Source: Symbiodinium natans (Eukaryota; Sar; Dinophyceae; Suessiales; Symbiodiniaceae). Taken from it: a DNA stretch of 28,917 nt. The stretch spans positions 1-28,917 of the forward strand of contig CAJNDS010000306.1 in assembly GCA_905221605.1 (NCBI GenBank). Reading direction: 5' to 3'. Each line of letters opens with the position of its first letter. Positions within the stretch are counted from its first letter, which is position 1. Position numbers and translations under genes: made by a program. The notes beneath the pieces were generated by a model that saw only the letters and a list, made by a program, of their open reading frames with translations, was not told where the DNA came from and did no database searches. Shown here in pieces: positions 1 through 9,246 of this stretch.

Positions 1-50
1 CCCCTCTCTCCCCTCTCCCCCCTCTCTCCCCTCTCTCCCCTCTCTCCCCT
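1..50. repeat. CT-rich microsatellite
   Basis: The first 50 bases are an irregular pyrimidine run of CCCCTCTCT-type units. It is cut by the window edge, so its full length is unknown. No coding potential is seen. Confidence 0.9.
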
Positions 51-51
51 C

Positions 52-175
52 AAATATATTTATATTTATATTTATATCTATATTTATATTTGCATTTATA
101 TTTCTACTTATATTCATATTTTATTCATATTTTTATCTTTATTTATATTTATACTTATATTTATGTATACACCTT
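52..175. repeat. AT-rich TTTATA-type simple repeat
   Basis: About 120 bases of degenerate TTTATA/TATATT hexamers follow directly after the CT tract. The Tyr/Ile/Phe-rich reading frame across it is only a translation of the repeat. Confidence 0.85.
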
Positions 176-2059
176 GACATGCACATACATAGATACACCC
201 CCAAAACAGTACCAGTGGTACCGCTTTCGCTCCCTCCCTCGTCCTTCACTCCTACTCCTTAAGCTTCCAAAAGGTCCTGCTTGCCTACAGACAGAAGCAC
301 CTCGGAGCGACCGAAGTGTACCAGCGTCGGTCTTTTGTTGTTGGGATTTTTGAGGAGATTGGGTTAATTGTAGAAGATATAGGGCGTTAGGGCTTGGGGT
401 TCAGGCTTCTTAGACTTGGAGTTTGTTGTGACTCGGCGATGCCATGGCCTGTTGGACTACTCGCCGTGTTTTGGTGTTTGGGTGCTGGTTGTACAGAAAC
501 CTTCAGGGCACTTAATGGCTGAGACCGCCGCACCTGCGTAGCAAGTTCCTGCGAGGAATTGCTAGCTTGCACCACATGGCTGCCACGAGGTGGCTATCTC
601 GGATACCGCACTGAGCCTTTGGGCAGGCCGCTGCTTGAAGTGCTTCAACCTTTGCGCAGGATCCTTGATAAGGAGCACTAGCACCAGCTGGGCACCTATA
701 GGTGCACGCCAACATCAAGGTTCCTGTGTGACTCCGTGACGGAATCTCCCCTGGCGTGTTTCTGCACAGTATGCTGCCGCTAAAGCATCCCAATCCCAAA
801 CCCCAGAAGCCTAAGGGCTCAGCTTTTCGAAGCCATTATGTAATATGTAACCAGACTCTACTTGAAACTTCTCTTCGTACCACCCGCGCAGCATTAGAAA
901 GCCTAGGAAAATTAGAGCCCTCGTCGCCAACTCTTTCTTCAGCAACTCTCCCAGAGCCTCGAACTTGTTTTGCTTTGCGGATGAAGGTTACAGAATCTCT
1001 TCAGCCATGGAACAAGCAGTTGTCCTCTTCATGATTCCGCTTGCAATATTGAACACCGAACGAACTTTGGGCTTAGTGTCAAACTCCATTTGGCCTCGAA
1101 CACCCCTCCAGGCCTCGGGCCAAGCCCAACGCGGCATGGACGGCTAAGGGGCACCCGTTCCAGCAGAGGCAGACACCTCCAAGCAAGCCCAAGATCTGGA
1201 AAACACAGGACTTCGAGTCTCATAGTCCCCAAATGCTATGTTACTATGTGGGAGTTGCCTGAAGTTTGCCGCCTCGGCTTTTAGTCTCACAATGTGAGAG
1301 CTGCAGGTTGAGATGCTCTAGGCTTTTGTGTCTACATGTCGGTTTGCGGCTGTTCGTGAGAGGTGTGGATCACGGAAAACGCCTCAGTCAAGGCAAGCAC
1401 ACGTGGAGCAGCTACAAAGCGGCCACTTAAATAACATGCAGCTCGACGGACAGCTCTCGACTGTGACAGTTCGGCAGCATGAGCTTCGGATGCTGCTCGC
1501 TGGCAGCTGCAGTCTTGCCGTAACTTCCCGTAGGCTCTTGTTAAATGGCGACGGTATCCAGCCGTTGTTGGTTTCCAGTGCTTACGGAACGAAGATATCA
1601 TATGATATCATATCATGATGTCAGAACCATCTGCAGCTCCTATGATGTGCCGCATTCCGCCGTGTGCAAGAAGCTCGTTGCACAGAGTTTCAAGCTTTAA
1701 AAGGAAAGTGTGATTGGGCGCCCGTTTGCAACGCTCCCAGCTTCAAGGAAACGACTTCAGTCAACGTGTCTATGGTTTGAGAGACAGAAGTTCAGAAAGG
1801 TAGTGCTTGAAAACATCCTAGCATTGAAAGTAATTATGCCCCCCCTTGAATCCATTCCCTCATAACTCGATCCCCCATGTAAACCCTTGTCTTGCCTACT
1901 TCTTTGGCAGGCGCTGCGGCAGGCGTTGCTGGACTCTGTTCTTGCGAAGCAGGCGGGCTGTAGGTTTTGAAGCTTCAAGGGGGGCCGAAGCTAATCGCGT
2001 TTTCAGCACCCCAGAAAATCCCAGCCAGAATCACAGCTTTCGGGTTTTTTTGTGTTTGA
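176..2059. other. Unassigned intergenic sequence
   Basis: No recognisable gene, RNA or mobile element is seen in this 1.9 kb. Open frames are short, overlap on both strands and match no family I know. It contains two small inverted repeats: CTCAC-AAT-GTGAG at 1285-1297 and a 16-bp perfect palindrome at 1594-1609. GGGTT/TTAGGG-like words occur near 386-410. Confidence 0.5.
1594..1609. repeat. 16-bp perfect palindrome
   Basis: GATATCATATGATATC is identical to its own reverse complement and is followed by ATATCATGAT, which extends the AT-rich inverted structure. No function can be assigned. Confidence 0.7.
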
Positions 2060-2614
2060 GGGCGGATTCGGACTATAAGAGCAGCCGCCGCCTTCCACCG
2101 CGAGCTGCAATGGCTCGAAAGTGCGGAGGCGAAGATGCCTGTGGAGGATCTCTCGATGTTTGAGGGACAGCAGGCTCGAATGGCTTTACAAACGTTGGAG
2201 TCGGGCTTTTGGTTAGCTTGAACGGGGCGCTAGGACTTTTCGGCTGTGAGGCTTCGTTGTGCAAGGCAGCTTGAGGAAGCAGCCGCTAGACCTGCTCTAA
2301 GCTGGACTGAGCCTCGTGTCAAACAAGAATGCGTAGTCACGGCGTAGTCGTAATCTGCAGACGAAGCGATGAGTTCAGAGTCTTGGGCTCGGCTCAGCGC
2401 AGCAAAAGTCGAGGAGCTGTGCAGCTGGCTGCATGACCTCGTAGCACTGCATCCACTTCAGCGGCCCACGGAAGCCGAGAAGGAGGCAGGGGGCCCATGT
2501 CTCCGACACTGGGGGGCGCTGAAGCCTGAATATAGTCATACACCGAACTCCGAGAGATCTACCAGGATGTTTGTCCAAAGTCCGCGGCGTGGGGTTCCAG
2601 GTAGGACTCGGTAG
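2060..2614 (+). pseudogene. Possible decayed or multi-exon coding stretch
   Basis: One plus-strand frame is open in three long segments (2060-2218, 2234-2344, 2354-2614). They are separated only by two close pairs of stops: TGA 2219 with TAG 2231, and TAG 2345 with TAA 2351. The segments read like helical protein, for example HRELQWLESAEAKM, RQLEEAAARPALSW and [20 protein letters not shown] pyrimidine-rich stretch ending TTTGAG|G before 2061 could be an acceptor, and CCAG|GTAGGA at 2600/2601 a donor. It may be a degenerate coding sequence or exons with very short introns. I recognise no family, and chance cannot be excluded. Confidence 0.25.
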
Positions 2615-2750
2615 GACCACCACTTTTCTTAAGGAAATTAATGGTGTTTCGGCAGGCTTGTTATGATGCTTTACTTGCCCGCCCGAGAAGTATTCATAAA
2701 ATCACAGGTTAGTGAATAAATGTGAGTGAACAAGTAAACGAATGCAGAAT

Positions 2751-2855
2751 GGTTGGGTGGGGGGGGGCGGGCGGGGTGGTCCTCCTGGGCGGGGCTTCAA
2801 CTACCTCTGGTGGGGGTACCCTTTCTTTGGGTTTGGGGGGAGGATTTGGAGGCGG
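2751..2855 (+). repeat. G-rich tract with G-quadruplex potential
   Basis: Several runs of four or more G occur close together on the plus strand, including a run of at least nine G near 2760 and later GGGGG and GGGGGG runs. Glycine-rich frames across it are a composition effect. Confidence 0.6.
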
Positions 2856-5433
2856 TGCCTGTTCTCACAACCGATACACCTTCGGCCCGAGGCCTCGGCG
2901 GATATTTCTGGTTTGGCTAAAACAAGAGCATGTGTCTGCACACTCACGAAGCCGCCGCATTCGTCCAATCAGCCCTCCTTCACTACACGTAGACCGCTGA
3001 AGTCTACAAGCCCTGTAATGCAGCCAAAAGCCTGCAAGCCCTGAATAAATCCCGAGACCCAAGCACAAAGCCCCAACTCAATTAAATCTTAGATCCTCAA
3101 ACCCAAAGAAGCGCCCAACTCAGGCCGCGCCAGCCACCGGCCCCGAGGCACTCAACAAGCGCCTGGCAGCCAGGTGCGCAGGGCCCCCTGCGTCCGGCGC
3201 TATTTTGGGGCCTGGAAGCTGGCGAGCACTTGTCCATAATTGTTTGGGGCCCTGTTTCTCAGTTGATGGCCCCATAGTAAGGTCCTTGGCTGACCAGATT
3301 TTTAGGGACTTTCGCGTTGTTTCAAGCAGGGGGAGGGCTTGCTCCTAAGCCCTGCCTCCAAACCACGGTTGAACCCCAAACCTCGTCTTGAGACTGAAAC
3401 CCTTAGGCACTCGAAGCTCTAAGCACTCAAATCCTGCGCTCTCCGACGATGGGCCGAGGCTATTGCACACCTGGCCCAGAGGGTCTAGAAATCCCAAGCT
3501 GAATTGGTATGTGGCTCTGCGGTTCAGGGGTTGAAGGGTTTTTGGGGAACGTGACTGTCCATTGGCTTTGCGCACGAACTTAACCCTATAAGGTTGCGCA
3601 CGAAGTCATAATATAGGCCGGAATCTTAGATCGAAGATCCGTTCTTTGCAGGGAAACATCATCAGGCTTGTTTCAGGCCGCAGCTTGTTTGGAAAATGAT
3701 CGGCGACGTGCGAAGGTTATTATCGGAGCTGGACGGCCTCACAGGTCTCCGCTTCTTCCGGGTCATGGATGAGGCTGGCTAGTGCGTAAACGGGGGTCCG
3801 GCTTTTTTGGAGGATTTGCAGACTCATTGCAGTGCTCAAGGCAGCTAGGTTTTGACATGGGCCGCTCTTGCTTTCAGTTAGGTTAAGCATCCATCTTTCC
3901 CTCTGAGACAGGAGCATTTCAAGTCTAAGCCGTCGACCGGAAGTCCTCCCAACTCCTTGCCAGGGCCGAAAATCGGGCTTCGACATGACTTGGTCAGGGC
4001 TGGTTGGTCGCTGCCCCAGACAGACGAGTACTGGCTGGGCGATGCATGAGGAGACTCGAACTATAGTTGCTGTGTCTTGATATCGGAGCTACGAAGATTT
4101 TAATCACGGGCTGGAATCTTGTTCTCAGACAAAGTCCATGTCTGCTGGTGTCAGGAGGCCAAGGGGCTCTTGTAAGAACGCGATCCCCACGCAAAGGGCA
4201 TCCCTAAGACCTACGCGCATGCTGCAGGCCCCTCTTCGCTGGGGGTTCGTGCCTCTGCGATGAGCGCACTCCTGACGCTCCTTTGTAGCTTGCCCCTTGG
4301 CTGGTTTTCGGCACTTTAGGGCTCTTGGGTAAGCCGTAAAAGGGCATTAGCTTAACGGCCTCAGCTGGTGCCGAGGTGATGCAGCAAGAAACAATCAGCA
4401 GCAACATTAAGTAAGGTGTCATGCAAAGATGAGTGCTAAGAAACTTCGTCGTGACCCTTTAAGCCAAAAGTGCTTGGGATTTGGAGCTGGGCAGTGGGCA
4501 CAAAGGCAAAGGAGCTGCCTAGCTTCATGCTAATGACAACAGAGCTGTGCAGGGCTCGATCGAAACAGAAAGCTGGGATGTAGTCAGGACATGCTCAACA
4601 CATAAGTCAGCATGCCTGCTGCATCGACCTGTACATCTGCAGCATCACAAAGAAAAGGATGAGTAATTAGCGTCGACCAGGTGCGCACGGTCAGTCGGCG
4701 GGGCCAATCTTGCTTTCCGGTTTGCAGTCAGGATAGTTGGAACGTTGGCATGCGAGAGAGATCAGTCTTTGATGCGTTTCGCCAGTTTAAGGCACGTGCC
4801 GACTGAGCCTCGGCTCATTAGGTGAACTTGTGCGATCGTCCAAGCTTCGCAGCTTACCCCGGCACCGAATCTGAAACCACCAAGGACAGAGCGGAGCATC
4901 TGCAAGGCATTTGCAACTTGTGTAGCTACTGTATGGGATAAAATACACAAGGTGGAGATGTGTCCACTCGCAGCTTCTGTCCTTGACAACAAAACCTGGA
5001 CACATGCAGTTGCGATGGAGTATTTGCCTGGTGGCACTGCTGAGGCCACGGGGTATAGGCTCTCTGGGCCTTCTCAAACCACGCGCTTGGGCCGACGCCT
5101 TCCATAATTGGAAATGATGATGCTGGGCTCCTGCCATGTCGTGCCCCCGCGACACTGAGCTTCTGCCTCCCTGAGATACTCTGCTAGAGCCTAGATCCCG
5201 AACGCCATTGAAACTTGGCATCATCATGGATTTGGCTCATCTTGACCCCAACATCATGAGTTTTCGAGGTCCTGCACTGAACTGACCGAAACTTCTGCTG
5301 CCCTTGAGCCCCACACCCTGCAAAGTGCAAAGTACACAGCCCTCAAATCCCTGAATCCTGGTAGAGGCCCTGCATTCCAGAACAGACCTGCAGCGACGAG
5401 CCGCGGTCTCGGTCTTGAAGTTGCTCGGGCGGA

Positions 5434-5453
5434 GGGGTTTAGGGTTCGGGGTT
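5434..5453 (+). repeat. Telomere-like word
   Basis: GGGGTTTAGGGTTCGGGGTT resembles degenerate TTTAGGG telomeric units. Such interstitial words recur in both flanks of the array. Confidence 0.4.
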
Positions 5454-6017
5454 TGCCGCCTTCTTGTCAACATCATGGACTTTGATCTTCCCATAAGTGT
5501 CTAGAGCCTGCATCATGTGTGCGAAGTCTGTCAGAGGTCGTCATGCAAAGCTTTTGACACTTCCAACGTGCTGGGGCCACTGGAGCTTGCGCGCGATGGC
5601 GAGATGGGACAGCCCAACGAGGCAGGCTCACGGCATCTCGTGGCTTCTTTTGTGCCTCACATGACGCCATGCCGCCCAAGCTTCATCTAGCAGAGGTGCT
5701 GCTCGAGTCAAAGATACCTTCGCTCTGCTGCATCATTAGGTAATCGTTAGGAGCCTGCAGCCACATCTTGAGAACCAATCCCTGTGATAGAACAAGAAGC
5801 AATCAATGCAAGCTTCAGACGGTGAAGTGAGGCAGGGCTGGTGACGCTGCAAGTTGACCGGGCCCCAGAAGCCGCAGCACATGGGATTCATCCTCAGGGT
5901 CTTGGAGTGCGTGAGAGGGTTAGAAGCCATCTGGACCATCGGTGCATTCCTTCACAGGTCTCAAATCTCGCATAAACATTTACGAAGGCACCATGATCAC
6001 ATCGAAACGGTCTTTGA

Positions 6018-6236
6018 GCCCAGAGCGCCGAGGCAAGCGACGGCATCCGCTGGCAGATTGGCCACGTGCCGCTGCCTCAGAGAAGATCCGCACACGCGCC
6101 CCGTAGAAGAGGAAGGATTGAGTATGTTCGGGATACGCCAAGTGAGATGCGGTATCACGGCGACTTGGCTAAGGTGTATAGGGAGCTGCCAGAACGGGCG
6201 TACATGTGGTGCTGTGAAACGACTTCGCCTGTTTGA
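6018..6236 (+). other. Short open frame, possible exon fragment
   Basis: The plus-strand frame from 6018 to the TGA at 6234-6236 is open for 72 codons and has protein-like composition, with pieces such as SDGIRWQIGHVPLPQ and YHGDLAKVYRELPERAYMW. It lies just upstream of array copy A, in sequence not present upstream of copies B and C. It could be the end of an unrelated gene or a chance frame. No domain is recognised. Confidence 0.2.
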
Positions 6237-7338
6237 GAGCCGGCTTGCAGGGCAGATCCTTTTTTGCGCATCTTTTTGTTGCCGAGGCTTCTCGGCTCCA
6301 AGCGCCAGAAACCGACACTTCTCGATATTTCTTGCCCTTACCCTTGTTTTATCGCTTGCCCATGGCCATGATGCAGTTGGCGGGGTGTCTCGCGACGCTC
6401 GCGACGCTGCTGGCCGGGGTTCTTGCCGACGGCCCAGCCTCTTGCCCCAGCCTCCTCCAGAGGAGCAAGGCCGAAGGCTCCTTGGGACCTGAAACGAACG
6501 TGACGCCGGTGCAGGAGACCGTAATGAGTGACATGTTTGCGAAGATTGACCAAGACGGCTCCGGCGAGCTGAGCTTGAAGCTCGGCCGGAGAAACCTCTC
6601 AACCTTTTTGTAGTAGCATCAAGTCAAACACATGTCAGCATCGGAAATGCTTGCATCTCGCGTCTCTCTGTTTCCATGTTTTTCTTCTTTTTTCGGGGCA
6701 ATCGCTCTGAGGAAGGAGCTCTTCGTGGCTTCCTTTGGGCACGAGGCTTGGCTTGGCGTTCACAAAGTGGACCTGGAGGAGGTAATTCAGAAGCTGATCG
6801 TCGATCAGGACGTGGATGGCTCGGGTCAGCTGTCCCTGGAGGAGTACCAGAGCTACCTGGTGTCAGGGCCCACGCCGGAGCTGATTGAGCTGCTTCAGCA
6901 GGGCCCGCGGAGGATGAGAGGCAATGCGTCCCAGGAGCATGTGGACGACCAAAAATCGGAGGAGCGTGAGCTTGAGCTTGAAACTCAAGAGCCCACCCAC
7001 GAGGCGGAGGGGCTTGAGGCTGCAATGGCCCACGGACCCGCGCGTGAGGAGCCTGAACCTGGCTCATCTCATGCCCTGATTCAGCAAGGCTCGAGCGAGA
7101 CACAGGACCTCGATGATTCTGCGACATTGGACTTGGCGCGCAAGAAGAACAAGAAGCAGAAGAAGTGGGCGGCCAAGGAGCTGAGCAAGCTGGAAAAGAC
7201 CCACTGCAAGCGTTTCCAGAAATCCCATCACCAGTGGGGAAGAGCACGCGATTGGAAGCCTCATCACTGGGACTGGAAAGGCTGGTATTGGCACATTCAT
7301 TGTGGTGGCTGGGACGACCTTGGTCCCTTGGGCTGCTA

Positions 7339-7359
7339 CCCAATAGACCAGGTTAGACA
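7339..7359 (+). repeat. Left terminal inverted repeat of the MITE
   Basis: CCCAATAGACCAG followed by GTTAGACA. It pairs with 8076-8096 with one mismatch in about 21 bases. Confidence 0.85.
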
Positions 7360-7547
7360 GATTCCTGACGATTCGATAGACATGCTGCCTACGTGAAAAT
7401 TCTGTTGATTCGTCAGAACGTGTTTTTGTCGATTCGTCAGAACCAGGTGACACAAATTCAATTGAAATCCAACCCCCGAAAATTGTCGAATTCGTCAGAG
7501 GAGTCACGATTTCGACAAAAAAAAGTATGTCGACTGCCCACGTCGCC

Positions 7548-7850
7548 CAGAGGAAGTTTGGTCGAAGTTTCGTGTAAACTTCCGCTGATGCCGCCGGCAG
7601 TTTGATAGAAGTTTCGTCTGCGAAAACGGGATTCCAGAGGAAGTTTGATAGAAGTTTCGGGGGGGTGACAGAGGAAGTTTGATGGAAGTTTGGGCGGGCC
7701 ATCTGTGGAAGTTTGTGTGCTATTTCCCGAGCAGGATGCTCAGTGTGTGGAAGTTTGATGGAAGTTTGGTGGAAGTTTGCAAGGCATGAGGCGAGGAAGT
7801 TTGGTCGAAGTTTGGTGTGGAAGTTTGATGGAAGTTTGATGGAAGTTTGC
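7548..7850. repeat. GGAAGTTTG minisatellite core of the MITE
   Basis: GGAAGTTTG(A/G)TGGAAGTTTG-type units and GTCGAAGTTT or ATAGAAGTTT variants recur more than a dozen times, with irregular spacing. Minus-strand frames across it read as repeated NFHQTS/KLP peptides and are products of the repeat, not a gene. Confidence 0.85.
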
Positions 7851-8075
7851 CGGCCGGAGAGTTGCCGAATTCGACAAATTTTGTCGAATTCGTGAAAACG
7901 CAGATTGCCGAATTCGGCAGAAATCCTTCGTTTTCGATAACATTTTTTTGTCGAAAAATCCTCTCGATTCGTTAACTATTTTCTGCCCATGGCTCTGAGA
8001 ATTCGTCAACCATTTTTGTTGTCGAAATCGTAGAGTTTCGCTTGAATCGGTTGATTTCGGGATACGTCTGAAAAT

Positions 8076-8096
8076 TGTCTAAACTGGTCTATTGGG
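8076..8096 (-). repeat. Right terminal inverted repeat of the MITE
   Basis: Ends CTGGTCTATTGGG, the exact complement of the left terminus, followed by the TA target duplicate. Confidence 0.85.
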
Positions 8097-8820
8097 TACA
8101 AGAGGTGCATCGACCAGCATGGCTGGGACTTTCGCCACGGCGTGGGGGCCTTCTGCTACAAGGGCTGCCCTGATGGCTACCTGGATGGCAACTTGGGCTG
8201 GTGCGCGGAACGCTGCGGCGGCGACCGGGACCTGCCCTTCCATCCCAAGGACAGGCCAAGTCCTTGTAGCCGTAGCCGTAGCCATCCGTAGCATATTGCC
8301 TTGAACACTCACTTGAGCCTGGAGCCTTGGCCAAGGAGTGCGATGGCTGGCTCTACTGCGCGACGGACGTTGACGTTTGCCGTCAGAAGGCTCTGGAAAT
8401 CACCATGGCCTTCGCCTCTGCCGTGGCCCCTTGTATGAAGGTCTCAGAGGTGTCAGAGCGATATTGACATCCGATTCAAAACGTTTGACGCAGGTGACTT
8501 TGAATTTGAAGTGTAGCCTTTCCTTCAAATTTCCCTTCGCATTTCCCTTCGGATGTCCCTTCGCAAGGTCGGCCTCATCCCATACGTGGGCAAGCCAGCC
8601 CAAGGGATCGCTCGTGCCATCAGAACAGGCTCAAAGGCGGCGATCAAGAAGGCTTTGAAGGCGGGTGTTGGGCCTGACCTGTGCTGGTCGCCTCTCCTAC
8701 CCTACGATTGCACGATGCTAGCTGCTAGCTGTAAGGTTTCCGTAAAAAAAGTCAAGGCACAGTTGCAGGGTTGAGCCCACGCATTCCACGAGCTCCTCTG
8801 CCCCCTTCGGCGCTTACTAG

Positions 8821-9246
8821 GCGGCCATGAAGCAGATAGCTCGCAAGATGGCCAAGAAGGCGAAGAAGAACTTGAAGAAGTACATGAAGAAGCAAGGAAA
8901 GGAGCTGAAGAAGGAAATGATGGAGGCGCCTTTGCGGCCCAGGGTTTGCGCGCCCCACACATGCAAGCGTTTCCAGAAATCCCATCACCAGTGGGGAAGG
9001 GCACGCGATTGGAAGCCTCATCACTGGGACTGGAAAGGCTGGTATTGGCACATTCATTGTGGTGGCTGGGACGACCTTGGTCCCTTGGGCTGCTACACGA
9101 GGTGCATCGACCAGCATGGCTGGGACTTTCGCCACGGCGTGGGGGCCTTCTGCTACAAGGGCTGCCCTGATGGCTACCTGGATGGCAACTTGGGCTGGTG
9201 CGCGGAAAGCTGCGGCGGCGACCGGGACCTGCCCTTCCATCCCAAG
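8821..9246 (+). CDS. Chimeric exon: Lys-rich exon 5 fused to Trp/His-Cys part of exon 2
   Basis: Exon 5 starts after TTACTAG|G and reads AAMKQIARKMAKKAKK and so on. The frame then runs without a stop through 19 nt that are intronic in copies B and C and into the exon 2 segment starting CKRFQKSHHQW, ending at the usual exon 2 end CCCAAG. The fused exon is 426 nt (142 codons), so it keeps phase 0 at both ends. It exists only in copy A and arises from the internal duplication. Whether it is expressed is unknown because the upstream exon carries the MITE. Confidence 0.6.

Larger units (their letters stand above)
2615..6017. other. Unassigned intergenic sequence
   Basis: No feature in these 3.4 kb can be supported as a gene. 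Open frames are 60-150 codons, overlap each other on both strands and show no domain or splice-site pattern I trust. Notable small features are a G-rich stretch near 2751-2855 and a telomere-like word at 5434-5453. Confidence 0.5.
7337..8098. mobile_element. MITE with TA target duplication (Tc1/mariner-like ends)
   Basis: The insertion splits exon 2 of copy A. The element is 7339-8096 (758 bp). Its left end CCCAATAGACCAG is matched exactly by the reverse complement of its right end, and the match continues after one mismatch with TTAGACA. A TA dinucleotide flanks it on both sides (7337-7338, 8097-8098) where the uninterrupted copies have a single TA (GCTAC/AAGAGG). TA duplication plus terminal inverted repeats suits a non-autonomous Tc1/mariner-type element; family placement is inference. 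It carries no transposase-like frame. The two halves hold decayed inverted sequence rich in TTCGTCAG and TTTTGTCGAA words, around a core of GGAAGTTTG repeats. Confidence 0.88.

Noticed and set aside
5854-6492. 212-codon plus-strand frame crossing the array edge
   Set aside because: It reads exon 1 of copy A in the wrong frame and has no homologue in copies B and C upstream.
7064-7702. 212-codon minus-strand frame over exon 2 and the MITE
   Set aside because: It is a translation of the GGAAGTTTG repeats joined to the antisense of exon 2. It has no transposase motif.
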